The notes under the pieces are model-generated. The model had not been told where the DNA came from. It saw only the letters and a list, made by a program, of their open reading frames with translations, and made no database searches. This document shows, piece after piece, positions 51,752-61,780 of a stretch of DNA of 64,000 nt (position 1 is its first letter; the number at the start of each line of letters is the position of its first letter). The stretch is from Streptomyces sp. RFCAC02 (GTDB lineage: Bacteria > Actinomycetota > Actinomycetes > Streptomycetales > Streptomycetaceae): the NCBI RefSeq assembly GCF_004193175.1, contig NZ_SAUH01000001.1, positions 4,115,001 to 4,179,000 of the forward strand. Reading direction: 5' to 3'. The position numbers and the translations under genes are program-made.

Positions 51752-53088
51752 TCACCGCACCGTGACGAACGCCTCCGCGTCCCGCGCGGGCCGCGCCCGC
51801 GGCGGCGCCGCGGCGTGCCCGACCGCGACCGCGCCCATCGGGTCCCACCCGTCGGGAAGCCCCAGCTCCGCCCGCACCTGCGCGCGGCAGAACATCGTGG
51901 ACGACACCCACGCCGAGCCCAGACCCTCGCCCGCCAGGGCGACCAGCAGGTTCTGCACCCCGGCGCCCATCGCCACGACGAACATCTCGCGCTCGGCGCC
52001 CGCGCGCCTGGCGTCCGGATAGGTGTGCGCCCCCTCCGTCACGAGGCACGGCACCACCAGGTACGGCGCAGCCCGCAGCACGTCCCCGCGCCGCACGCGC
52101 CGCGCGATGCTCTCCTCCGGCTTCCCGTCGCGCCGCAGGTCCGCGATCCACGCGTCCCGCATCACGTCGAGCAGCCGCTCCCGCGCACCGGCCGACTCCA
52201 GCAGCACGAAGCGCCACGGTGTCGTGTGGTGCGGCGCCGGTGCCGTGACCGCCGCCGCGACGGCGCGCCGCACGGCGTCCGGATCGACCGGCGCGTCCGT
52301 GAACTCCCGCACGGTCCGCCGCAGCGTGACGGCCTCCCGCACCGCCTCCGACGTGCCGAGCCGGAACATGTCGTGCGCCGCGTCCCGCACCAGGCCGCGC
52401 GCCGTCTGCCCGGTCGGCCCGACCCGGTGGGCGAGCCCGCGCACGACGGCCACCGGCAGGCCGGCGGTCTTCCCCTTCACGAGGTCGCCGGCGCCCGCGA
52501 GTTCGTCCGCGAGCGCGGTGACGGTGACCCCGAGCGGGTTGCCGTACGGATCGGTGCCGCCGCGCAGGTCGTCCACCACGGCGATCCCCGCGGCGCCGAT
52601 CGCCACATCCGTCTGCCCCTCGCGCCAGGGCCGCCCGAACGTGTCGGTGACGACGACGCCGACCGACACACCCAGCAGGTCGCGCAGCCCGCGCCGCACC
52701 CGTTCCGCCGACGCGTCGGGGTCCTCCGGCAGGAGCAGCACCGTGCCCGGCGGCGTGTTGGACGCGTCGACGCCCGCCGCCGCCATCACGAATCCGTGCC
52801 GCGACTCGACGATCCTGGCCGCCCCGCGGCGCGCCACGACCCTGACCGTCTCCTCGTCGATGGCGGACTGCCGGTCGTCCGCCCGGCGCAGCCGCCCCTC
52901 CGCCTTGCTGACGATCTTGGAGGTGACGATCACCACATCGCCGTCGGCGAGACCCGGCAGCCCGGCCCCCGACGCCGCTTCCGCGATCAGCTTCGCCAGG
53001 TCGTCGCCCTCCCTGACCTCCCCGATCCCCGGCAGCGCCCACACCCGGTACGCCGGCACCCCGGCCGGTACCGTCAGCCCGTCGTCCG

Positions 53089-53092
<4 letters not shown>
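51752..53092 (-). CDS. fbiB: Bifunctional coenzyme F420:gamma-glutamyl ligase / FMN reductase
   Basis: 446 residues. N-terminal F420-0:gamma-glutamyl ligase domain (about 10-240; [49 protein letters not shown]) and a C-terminal nitroreductase-fold domain (about 255-446; [35 protein letters not shown] (first part), with FMN). This is the actinobacterial FbiB fusion, which adds glutamates and reduces the dehydro-F420-0 intermediate. The GTG at 53092 overlaps the fbiA stop by 4 nt, so the two genes are one operon. Confidence 0.96.
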
Positions 53093-54054
<962 letters not shown>

Positions 54055-54067
54055 GCGCCCCAGTCTG

Positions 54068-54568
54068 TCAGCAGGCCAGGACATCCCGTGACATGGGTGC
54101 GGCCTCGCTCCTCGGGTGCATCCGCATCTGCGTCAGTCCCGGGAAGTAGATGTGGAGGCTGACGGCGGGCTCCAGCGAGACGTTCACCACCTCGTGGACG
54201 TAGCCGGGGGCGAAGACGCGCAGCGAACCGGGCGTCAGAACCCTTGCCCCGCGGCCGCCGGCGTCCTCGGTGAGGGCGCCCCGCAGCACGGTGCACACCC
54301 CGCTCGAGTCGCCGTGGTCGTGGCGCCCGCTGCCCTGCCCGGGCACCCAGCTCAGCAGCCACACCTCGTAACCGGGGCCGGTCCGCAGCCGGTGGTACCA
54401 GCGACTCACCGCGTCGTACCGCACCAGGGGCTCCCAACACGCACGGTCCGCGGCCAGGGCGCCGGCGAGGCCGGCGAACTGGGCGACGGTCGTGGGGTGC
54501 GCCGGGGGCGGCGGCAGGAGATGCGGGATCGCCAGCGGGTTGCCGGCGATGTCGTTGTCGTTGTCCAT
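54068..54568 (-). CDS. Cysteine dioxygenase type I
   Basis: 166 residues. Cupin fold with the three-His iron site: H83 and H85 in GRHDHGDSSGV and H125 in GYVHEV; the Cys-binding Arg in YHRLR (about 59-62) and Y-containing late strand LHIYFPGL are in place. It oxidises cysteine to cysteine sulfinate. A conserved neighbour of fbiA in streptomycetes as I recall; its stop is 13 nt upstream of the fbiA start. It links to the cystathionine beta-synthase elsewhere in the window only by sulfur metabolism. Confidence 0.93.
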   Translation of the reverse strand: MDNDNDIAGNPLAIPHLLPPPPAHPTTVAQFAGLAGALAADRACWEPLVRYDAVSRWYHRLRTGPGYEVWLLSWVPGQGSGRHDHGDSSGVCTVLRGALTEDAGGRGARVLTPGSLRVFAPGYVHEVVNVSLEPAVSLHIYFPGLTQMRMHPRSEAAPMSRDVLAC

Positions 54569-54907
54569 GGGACTGCGGTGTGCCTCGATCCGGTCGAGCG
54601 GGCCTTCACGGTCGCGTCAACGCGCCGCGCGGTCCCGTGCATTGTTTCACCGGTTCCGGTCCGGATGGCTGCTGAAAGGTTTATGCACGGCGCGTCCGGG
54701 ACAGGTGCCCCGTTGCTCATCCGTGATGCGGCTGTGATCCCTGTCGCTGTCGCGGCCCGGCGGCAACACCGTGGTTCACGGGTGCGTCCTCCCCGGTGCA
54801 GGGGAGTGTGAAGTGACGGAGAACGACCGGGTTGGGAGACCGGAAGCACGGTGGACGCGCATAGTTTGTGCCGATTTGAACACTTTCTGTACGGGTGTGG
54901 TGCCGCA

Positions 54908-54927
54908 GGGTGAATCATCGGGTGAAT
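54908..54927. repeat. Direct repeat GGGTGAAT x2 upstream of whiB
   Basis: GGGTGAAT occurs at 54908-54915 and 54920-54927, 12 bp apart, just upstream of the whiB -35. On the other strand it reads ATTCACCC twice, near the GTTCACC words of PHO boxes, but the spacing is 12 rather than 11 bp. The rest of 54569-54900 has no gene I can support. Confidence 0.4.
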
Positions 54928-54940
54928 GGCAGACCGTGGC

Positions 54941-54970
54941 TTGACTGCCGTAGAGCGCCACGCCTGTAAT
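54941..54970 (+). promoter_or_regulatory. whiB promoter
   Basis: TTGACT (54941-54946) and TGTAAT (54965-54970) with an 18-bp spacer, the clearest sigma-70-like promoter in the window. It would give a leader of about 65 nt before whiB. Further developmental promoters may lie upstream. Confidence 0.6.
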
Positions 54971-55043
54971 TTCACCCATGTCGTTCGAGCGGAATCGATA
55001 ACGACGGCATCACGGGGACGCAAAGAAGACGAGGGGCGCGCAT

Positions 55044-55307
55044 ATGACCGAGCTGTTCCAACAACTGCTCGTCGAAGAGACGGACGAGGAACTCGGCTGG
55101 CAGGAGCGGGCGCTGTGCGCCCAGACCGACCCGGAGTCGTTCTTCCCCGAGAAGGGGGGTTCCACACGTGAGGCGAAGAAAGTCTGCCTCGCCTGCGAGG
55201 TCCGTTCCGAATGCCTCGAATACGCACTCGCCAATGACGAACGCTTCGGCATCTGGGGCGGTTTGTCCGAGCGTGAGCGGCGTCGTCTGAAGAAGGCGGC
55301 CGTCTGA
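55044..55307 (+). CDS. whiB: WhiB developmental iron-sulfur regulator
   Basis: 87 residues, nearly identical in my memory to S. coelicolor WhiB. Four [4Fe-4S] ligands C25, C48, C51 and C57, the GIWGG turn (69-73) and a basic C-terminus (RERRRLKKA) that contacts DNA or sigma. With WhiA it controls sporulation septation; the cluster is needed for binding the housekeeping sigma factor region 4. Start ATG at 55044; a purine-rich GAGGGGCGCG lies upstream. Its neighbours (fbiA-fbiB on one side, DUF3499/manB on the other) are conserved in actinobacteria. Confidence 0.97.
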   Translation: MTELFQQLLVEETDEELGWQERALCAQTDPESFFPEKGGSTREAKKVCLACEVRSECLEYALANDERFGIWGGLSERERRRLKKAAV

Positions 55308-55389
55308 CGGACCGGAGGGGTGGCCGCGGTCCCAGCCGCTAGTGTGGTGCGACGTCCACCACCGTCCAGCGAACCGGGGCCCGCCCTCG

Positions 55390-58300
55390 ATGTCCGTGCA
55401 AAGCCATCCTGAATTCCCGCGGCACGTCGTCACCGCTGTGCTCGTCTCGCACGACGGCGAACGCTGGCTCCCCGACGTCCTGAAGGGACTCCTCGGCCAG
55501 GACCGTCCGGTGCAGGACGTCATCGCCGCCGACACCGGCAGCGCCGACGCCTCCGCCGGCCTGGTGACCGACGCCCTCGGCGCCGAACGGGTCCTCCACC
55601 TCGCCCGCCGCAGCGGCTTCGGCACCGCCGTCGCCGAGGCGGCCAGGACAGCACCCGTCCTCACCCCGGACGAACTGCCCTATCTCAAGCGGCCCCCGGC
55701 CTGGGACCCCGTCACCCGCACCTGGGACAACAGCACCTACGACCTCCCGGAGTACCCGCACGGCGAGCCGGTCCACTGGCTGTGGCTGCTGCACGACGAC
55801 TCCGCCCCGGCGCCCGACGCCCTGCGCGAACTCCTCCGCCAGGCCGACGCCAGCCCCTCGGCCGCCGTCATCGGCGCGAAACTCCGCGGCTGGTACGACC
55901 GCAGGCAGCTCCTGGAGACGGGCGTCAGCGTCGCCAACAGCGGCCGCCGCTGGACCGGACTCGACCGCCGCGAGCAGGACCAGGGCCAGCACGACCAGGT
56001 CAGGCCCGTCCTGTCCGTGTCGACGGCCGGCATGCTCGTCCGCCGCGACGTCTTCGAGCAACTCGGCGGTTTCGACCGGCGCCTGCCCCTCATGCGCGAC
56101 GACCTCGACCTCTGCTGGCGCGCCCACGCCGCCGGCCACCAGGTACTGGTCGCCCCCGCCGCCGTGGTGCGCCACGCCGAGGCCGCCTCGCGCGAACGCC
56201 GCTCCATCGACTGCGGCGGCCGCCTCGGCGGCAGCCCGCACCGCGTGGACAAGGCCGCCGCCGCCTACGCCCTCCTCGTCAACGCCCGCGGACGCGTCCT
56301 GCCCTGGGTCCTCTTCCGTCTGTTCCTCGGCACCCTCCTGCGCGTCCTCGCCTACCTGGTCGGAAAGCTCCCCGGCCGCGCACTCGACGAAACCGCCGGT
56401 CTCCTCGGCACGCTGCTGCGCCCCGGCCGCATCCTCGCCGCCCGCCGCCGCCGCAAACACGCCGAGGCCCCGGGGCACGACCCGCGCGAACTGCGGCCGT
56501 TCTTCCCGCCCGCGGGCGCGACCGTCCGCACCACCGTCGAACAGATCGTCAGCAACTTCTCCGGCCGCAACGACCCGGCCGCCTCGTCCGGCGGCCGGCA
56601 CGGCGGCCTGGAGTCGGGGCCGACCAGCGACGACGCCGACGACCTCCAGGTCGAGCAGTTCGCCCGCGTCCGGCGCCTGGCCCGCCGCCCCGGCCCGATG
56701 CTGTTCCTCGGCCTGCTGCTCGCCGCGCTCCTCGCCTGCCGCGACCTCATCGGCGGCGGCGCCCTCACCGGCGGCGCCCTGCTCCCCGCGCCGGCCGAGG
56801 CCGGCGCCCTGTGGGACCGCTACCTGGAGACCTGGCAGCCCATCGGCACCGGCGGCACCGAGGCCGCGCCGCCCTACCTCGCGTTCCTCGGTCTGCTGTC
56901 GACCCTGCTGCTCGGCAAGCCAGGGCTCGCCATGACCCTCATCCTGGTCGCCTCCGTCCCCCTCGCCGGCGCCAGCGCCTACTTCTCGTCCCGCCCGCTG
57001 GTCATGTCCCGGCTGCTGCGCGCCTGGGGCAGCATCGCGTACGCCTTCCTGCCCGCCGTCACCGGCGCGCTCGCCGGCGGCCGCGTCGGCACGGCGGTCC
57101 TCGCCGTCCTGCTGCCCCCCATGGCCCGCTGCGCCATCGCGGCCCTGGGTCACGCGAACGGCGGGCGCGGACCCTGGCGCGCGGTCTGGGCGTACGCCCT
57201 CCTGCTCACCATCACCACCGCTTTCACGCCCGTCGTCTGGCCCCTCACCCTCCTGCTCGCCGTCTGCGCCATCGCCCTGCCGTTGCGCGGCGCGGCGGGC
57301 GCGGCACGGGCCAGGCTGCCGCGCGTCGCGGTCGTCCTGCTCACCCCGCTCGCCCTCCTCGGACCGTGGTCGTGGAGCGTCGTGCTCGACCCCTCCCGCT
57401 TCGTCCACGAGGCGGGCCTGCCGTTCGACCCGGGCCAGCCGGGGGCCGAGCAGCTCCTGAACGTCAACCCGGGCGGCCCCGGCACCCCCGCCACCTGGCT
57501 GCTCGCCGGCCTCGTCCTGGCCGCCCTCGGCGCCCTCCTGCGGGCCGAGCGCCGCCTCGCCATCACGACGTCCTGGACGGTCGCCCTCGCCGGCTTCGCG
57601 TTCGCCGTGTGGTCGAGCGACGAGGCGTGGGCCGGCCCCGCGACGCTCGTGCAGGGCCTCGCCCTCCTGTGCGCCGGCGTCCTCGGCGCGGACGGTGCCC
57701 GCTACCGGGTCGCCGCCCAGAGCTTCGGCTGGCGGCAGCCCGTGGCGGTGGCCGTCGCTGGCGCCGCGGCCATCGGTCCGCTGCTCGCCGCCGCAGGCTG
57801 GGTCCTCGGCGGCGCCGGCGGCCCCCTGGAGCGCGGCAACCCGGTCCAGGTCCCCGCCTTCGTCGCGGAGGACAGCGCCAACCAGGACCAGGCCCGCACC
57901 CTCGTGCTGAGCGGCCGCGGCGGCGACGACACGCCCGCCGACCACGTCACCTTCTCCCTCGTGCGCGGCTCCGGCGTCCGGCTCGGCGACGCCGACCTCG
58001 CCGCCGAGCTCGGCGGCGACAGCGCGCTCGCCGCGGCCGTCGGCGACCTCGCGGCCGGCTCGGGAGCCGACCAGGCGTCCGTCCTCGCCGGGTACGCGAT
58101 CCGTTACGTCCTGGTGCAGGACGGTTCGCCCGAGGCGCTGCGCGACGTCCTCGACACGACGCCGGGGCTCCAGCGCCTCAGCCAGGAGGACGGCACGTCG
58201 CTGTGGCGCGTCGACCGCGACCTCGCCCGCGTCATGGTGCTGCCGCCGGCCGGGGACGGCGAGGACCGCGCCCCCGGAGTGGGCGCCGACGCCGTCCCGG

Positions 58301-59091
58301 TGGCGGCCGGCACGGTGGAGGTCCACACGGACCTGCCGGACGGCCCCGCCGGCCGGACGCTGCGGCTGGCCGACACCGCGTCGCCGGAGTGGCGGGCCAC
58401 CCTCGACGGCGAACCCCTCACCCCGGTGACGCTCGACGGCTGGGCGCAGGGCTTCGAGCTGCCGGAGGGCGGCGGCCGTCTCGACATCGTCCACGAGACC
58501 CCGTTCACCCACACCGTGTGGACCTGGGTGCAGGGCTTCGCGCTGCTCGTCCTGTGCGTGCTGGCGCTGCCGGGCCGCCGCGTCGTGGTGGACGACCTGC
58601 CCGAGGACGAGGAGCCGGTGGAGGAGGCGGCGCCGCAGGGGCGCCGCGCCCGCCGCGCGGCGACCGTGCCCGCGCAGGCCGGCCCGCCGGCGGAGCCGGG
58701 GGCGGGTCCGCCGCCCGGGCAGGACGGGGACGAGCCGGAGCCTGCTCCGGAGCCCGCGTACGGGCAGCAGCCGCCGTACGAGCAGCAGCCCGCGCCCGAG
58801 CAGCCCGCTCCCCAGCAGTACGACGCCTATGGCTACCCGGTGCAGTACCCGGAACAGGGCCGTATCCCGCAGCAGTCCGACAGCGACTGGGACGGCCAGC
58901 GCTACGACTCCGGCGGCTACGACCAGAACCGCTACCAGGGCAGCGGCTACGAGACCGATTCCTACGACCGGGCCGGATACGACCCCAACACCTACGACTC
59001 CAACACCTACGACCAGGGCGGCTACGGCCAGGACCAGGCGGCCCCGTACGACTATCCGGCGGACTACGGCGACGGGAGCCCTCAGCGATGA
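55390..59091 (+). CDS. Very large membrane glycosyltransferase family 2 protein
   Basis: 1233 residues. GT2 domain (about 1-290): VTAVLVSHDGERWLPDVLKG, ADTGSADAS, LLHDDSAPAPDAL with the metal-binding HDDS, and DDLDLCWRAHAAGH. The middle (about 300-1060) has at least 12 membrane helices with an extracytoplasmic domain (about 820-1010) resembling those of membrane arabinosyl/galactosyl transferases only in layout. The C-terminal tail (about 1060-1233) is Pro/Gln/Glu then Tyr-rich with repeated QQPPYEQQ and GGYDQNRY-like units. The ATG at 55390 has no good ribosome site; a TAGTGT box (55340-55345) gives a short leader. Its stop overlaps the next ATG. Probably extends or exports an envelope polysaccharide; product unknown. 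Confidence 0.88.
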   Translation: MSVQSHPEFPRHVVTAVLVSHDGERWLPDVLKGLLGQDRPVQDVIAADTGSADASAGLVTDALGAERVLHLARRSGFGTAVAEAARTAPVLTPDELPYLKRPPAWDPVTRTWDNSTYDLPEYPHGEPVHWLWLLHDDSAPAPDALRELLRQADASPSAAVIGAKLRGWYDRRQLLETGVSVANSGRRWTGLDRREQDQGQHDQVRPVLSVSTAGMLVRRDVFEQLGGFDRRLPLMRDDLDLCWRAHAAGHQVLVAPAAVVRHAEAASRERRSIDCGGRLGGSPHRVDKAAAAYALLVNARGRVLPWVLFRLFLGTLLRVLAYLVGKLPGRALDETAGLLGTLLRPGRILAARRRRKHAEAPGHDPRELRPFFPPAGATVRTTVEQIVSNFSGRNDPAASSGGRHGGLESGPTSDDADDLQVEQFARVRRLARRPGPMLFLGLLLAALLACRDLIGGGALTGGALLPAPAEAGALWDRYLETWQPIGTGGTEAAPPYLAFLGLLSTLLLGKPGLAMTLILVASVPLAGASAYFSSRPLVMSRLLRAWGSIAYAFLPAVTGALAGGRVGTAVLAVLLPPMARCAIAALGHANGGRGPWRAVWAYALLLTITTAFTPVVWPLTLLLAVCAIALPLRGAAGAARARLPRVAVVLLTPLALLGPWSWSVVLDPSRFVHEAGLPFDPGQPGAEQLLNVNPGGPGTPATWLLAGLVLAALGALLRAERRLAITTSWTVALAGFAFAVWSSDEAWAGPATLVQGLALLCAGVLGADGARYRVAAQSFGWRQPVAVAVAGAAAIGPLLAAAGWVLGGAGGPLERGNPVQVPAFVAEDSANQDQARTLVLSGRGGDDTPADHVTFSLVRGSGVRLGDADLAAELGGDSALAAAVGDLAAGSGADQASVLAGYAIRYVLVQDGSPEALRDVLDTTPGLQRLSQEDGTSLWRVDRDLARVMVLPPAGDGEDRAPGVGADAVPVAAGTVEVHTDLPDGPAGRTLRLADTASPEWRATLDGEPLTPVTLDGWAQGFELPEGGGRLDIVHETPFTHTVWTWVQGFALLVLCVLALPGRRVVVDDLPEDEEPVEEAAPQGRRARRAATVPAQAGPPAEPGAGPPPGQDGDEPEPAPEPAYGQQPPYEQQPAPEQPAPQQYDAYGYPVQYPEQGRIPQQSDSDWDGQRYDSGGYDQNRYQGSGYETDSYDRAGYDPNTYDSNTYDQGGYGQDQAAPYDYPADYGDGSPQR

Positions 59092-60674
59092 ACCGCACCC
59101 TCATCTCCCTGGTGGCGGCGGTCGCCGGCCTGGGCGCGCTCACCGGCGCCGCGACGCTGCGGGGCGACGACACCGACACCGCGACGCTGGAGCAGCGGAT
59201 GCCGGTGCCGGTGGAGCGGTCCACGCTCACCTGCCCGCGCCCGACGGCGTCCGAGTCGGCCACCACCTGGTACACCGCCTACACCCCGCCCCTCGCCGAC
59301 GCGCGGGACCTGGCGGACGGGGAGGACGGCGACGGCGGGTCCGGCGGGGCGTCGGCAGCGCTGGTCCCCGCCCCTGAGTACGCCCCCGACGTCAGCGACG
59401 GGACCGAGGAATCGGACGGCGGTGAGGAGACGGAGGGCGACGAGGAGGACACGGAGGAGTCCGGCGACACGGAGCCCGTCGTCCCCCTGGAGGAGACCGG
59501 CATCCCCGTCACCACCGACGTGGACGGCCCCGACGGCCCCGCGCTCACCGGTACCGCCGAGGGCGCCCTCGCCCCCGGCTGGACCGTGCAGCAGACCACA
59601 CGCCTCACCGGCTCGGCCGACCACGGCGTCCTCGGCACGTCCTGCCAGACCCCCGACACGGAGTTCTGGTTCGCGGGCGCGAGCACCGCCGGATCACGCC
59701 GCGACTACGTCCACCTCACCAACCCGGACCCCGCCGGCACCGTCGTGGACATCGAGCTGTACGGCCCCGAGGGGCCGATCGAGTCCGAGACCGCGCAGAA
59801 CATCTCCGTCCCCGGCGGCACCACCGTCCCGGTCCGTCTCGGCAGCCTCACGGAGGCCGAGGTCCCCGCGCTCGCCGTCCACGTCACCGCCCGCACCGGC
59901 CGTATCGGCGCCCAGGTCGAGGCCGTGGACGCCACCGGCGGCGCCGACTGGCTGCCCCCGTCCGACGCGCCCGACGACACGCTCGTCATCCCCGGCATCC
60001 CGGCGAACGCCCGCTCCGCCCGCCTGGTCGCGTTCACACCGGCCGAGGAGGACGTGGTGCTCGACGTCGGCCTCGCCGGCGCGACCGGCACCATCACCCC
60101 GGCGGGCCACGAGACGATCGACGTGAAGGCCGGCACGGTCACCGCCGTCGATCTCGGCAGCCTCACGCAGGACGAGGCCGGCTCGCTCGTGCTCAGCCGT
60201 GCCTCCCGCACCGGGTCGGGGCCGGTGTTCGCCGCGCTCCAGGTGACGCTCGGCGGGCCGGACGAGGACGACCCGACGGAACTCGCCTTCATCCCCGTGA
60301 CCGGCCCGGTCGACACCCGCGCCACTGTCTCGGGCAACACGGCGTCCGGCACGGCGCTCACCCTCGTCGCGCCCGACGAGGCGGTCGAGGCCACGGTCAC
60401 CATCTCCGCGGGCGCCGGGGGCGGCGAGCCCGTCACCGAGTCGTACACCGTGGACGGCCGCACGACGCTGGAGATCCGGCCGGAGCTGCCCGACGGCACG
60501 GACGGCCCGTACGCCCTCACGGTCGCGACGAGCGACGGCCCGCTGTACGCGGCACGCGTCCTGACCATGGGGGACGAGGACGCCCCCGAGTTCACCGTGC
60601 AGACGCTGACGGACGACCGTTCCACGGTCGCCGTGCCCGACACCGAGGAGGACCTCGCCGTCCTCACCGACTGA
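59088..60674 (+). CDS. DUF5719 exported protein
   Basis: 528 residues. N-terminal signal/anchor (about 1-25), a strongly acidic low-complexity segment (about 80-130), then beta-rich repeats of the DUF5719 type (about 150-520) with WFAGASTAGSRRDYVHLTN, GTVVDIELYGPEGPI and LHTARTG-like turns. No catalytic motif. Overlap of 4 nt with the giant glycosyltransferase means they are translated together, so it is likely the extracytoplasmic partner or substrate-binding component. Function of DUF5719 is not established. Confidence 0.87.
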   Translation: MNRTLISLVAAVAGLGALTGAATLRGDDTDTATLEQRMPVPVERSTLTCPRPTASESATTWYTAYTPPLADARDLADGEDGDGGSGGASAALVPAPEYAPDVSDGTEESDGGEETEGDEEDTEESGDTEPVVPLEETGIPVTTDVDGPDGPALTGTAEGALAPGWTVQQTTRLTGSADHGVLGTSCQTPDTEFWFAGASTAGSRRDYVHLTNPDPAGTVVDIELYGPEGPIESETAQNISVPGGTTVPVRLGSLTEAEVPALAVHVTARTGRIGAQVEAVDATGGADWLPPSDAPDDTLVIPGIPANARSARLVAFTPAEEDVVLDVGLAGATGTITPAGHETIDVKAGTVTAVDLGSLTQDEAGSLVLSRASRTGSGPVFAALQVTLGGPDEDDPTELAFIPVTGPVDTRATVSGNTASGTALTLVAPDEAVEATVTISAGAGGGEPVTESYTVDGRTTLEIRPELPDGTDGPYALTVATSDGPLYAARVLTMGDEDAPEFTVQTLTDDRSTVAVPDTEEDLAVLTD

Positions 60675-60695
60675 CCGGGGCGGCGGCCGGCCGCG

Positions 60696-61142
60696 TCAGT
60701 CCTGGCCGTACCTCGGGTCGACGGACTCGGGCGCGAGCCCCAGGAGTTCGGCGGCCTGCTCCACGACGACCTCGTGCACGAGCTGCGCGCACTCGTCCCG
60801 GTCACGGCTGCGCAGCTCGACGGGCCGCCGGTAGACGACGATGCGGTCGGGCCGTCCGCCCCGCGCGCGCAGCAGGCCGCCGAGGGGCACGGTGCCGCCC
60901 GCCGGGTCGGCGGCGTCGTCCGCCGGCGGCAGCGGCACCTCGAGGACGGCGAAGTCGACGTTGTCCAGCTCGGGCAGCCGCCGCCGCAGCCGCTCCGCCG
61001 AGTCGTGCACGAGGGAGTCGAACGTGTCCGCCCGGCTGACCGCGAGCGGCACCTGCGGCGGCGCCAGCGGTCCGCGCATGCCGCGGCCGTGCCGGTCGCG
61101 GTGACGGCGCCGGCCGGGCGGAACGGAGCTGGAATCGTCCAT
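60696..61142 (-). CDS. Zincin-like metallopeptidase family protein, active motif altered
   Basis: 148 residues. A basic disordered start (1-30), then VSRADTFDSLVHDSAERLRRRLPELDNVDFAVLEVPLP (in part, about 36-72), the fold of small zincin-like peptidases near DUF3499 genes. The expected HEXXH is HEVVVEQ here (about 123-129): the second His is Val, so the classical zinc site is broken. The C-terminus ends LAPESVDPRYG. Conserved next to DUF3499 and manB in actinobacteria as I recall (Rv3259-like in mycobacteria). Convergent with DUF5719, divergent from DUF3499. Confidence 0.8.
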   Translation of the reverse strand: MDDSSSVPPGRRRHRDRHGRGMRGPLAPPQVPLAVSRADTFDSLVHDSAERLRRRLPELDNVDFAVLEVPLPPADDAADPAGGTVPLGGLLRARGGRPDRIVVYRRPVELRSRDRDECAQLVHEVVVEQAAELLGLAPESVDPRYGQD

Positions 61143-61328
61143 CAACGTCCGACCATAGATGACGGGGCGCCAGATGGTGAGCACGCCGTCCCACCGCCCC
61201 ACCCCGCGGGGACAACCGCGAACCTCCGGACGAATCACCGCACACCCGGCGCCCGTGCGGCGACACGGCGGGGTGACGCTGCCCCGAGTCGTCGCGGCCC
61301 GCTCAGGAGTGCGGTACGGTCCAACATC

Positions 61329-61709
61329 GTGAGTCCCGTCCGCCGCTGTTCGCGCACCGCGTGCGCCCGCCCCGCCGTGGCGACCCTGACGTATGTCTAC
61401 GCGGACTCCACCGCCGTCCTCGGTCCGCTGGCCACCTACGCCGAGCCGCACTGCTACGACCTGTGCGCCGAGCACTCCGAACGGCTGACGGCGCCGCGCG
61501 GCTGGGAGGTCGTCCGGCTCGCCATGGACCCCGCGGCCACCCGGCCGAGCGGCGACGACCTCGAAGCGCTCGCCGACGCCGTCCGCGAGGCCGCCCGCAC
61601 CCCGCCGCCCCGGCAGGACCCGCCCCCGGGACCGCCGCCGCGCGGCGCGGACCCGGTGGAGGTCGCCCGCCGCGGACACCTGCGCATCCTGCGCTCACCG
61701 GACCCGTAA
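61329..61709 (+). CDS. DUF3499 zinc-ribbon-like protein
   Basis: 126 residues. Two Cys pairs, CSRTAC at the start (about 6-11) and HCYDLCAEH (about 43-51), form a probable zinc ribbon. The central part ATLTYVYADSTAVLGPLAT is the family core; the C-terminal tail is Pro-rich. The family is actinobacterial, next to phosphomannomutase, function unknown. A TACGGT box (61315-61320) lies 8 nt before the GTG with no ribosome site, so probably leaderless. Confidence 0.9.
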   Translation: MSPVRRCSRTACARPAVATLTYVYADSTAVLGPLATYAEPHCYDLCAEHSERLTAPRGWEVVRLAMDPAATRPSGDDLEALADAVREAARTPPPRQDPPPGPPPRGADPVEVARRGHLRILRSPDP

Positions 61710-61780
61710 ACCCCTCCCGGTACATTGAGCGGCGGAGCGCTCCCGACCGTAGCCACCGTCAGCCAGACAAGGGGTCACCT

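Noticed and set aside
54908..54927. PHO box (PhoP site) before whiB
   Set aside because: Repeat period is 12 bp, not 11, and words read ATTCACC rather than GTTCACC; kept only as an unexplained direct repeat.
55339..58512. Open frame of 1057 codons antisense to the giant glycosyltransferase
   Set aside because: Composition is Gly/Arg/Glu-rich with no motif, as expected for the complement of a GC-rich gene; the sense frame has clear GT2 and membrane features.
58900..59060. Tandem Tyr-rich codon repeats as a possible CRISPR or satellite
   Set aside because: Repeats are imperfect, in frame and encode the protein tail; no conserved direct repeat with unique spacers is present.
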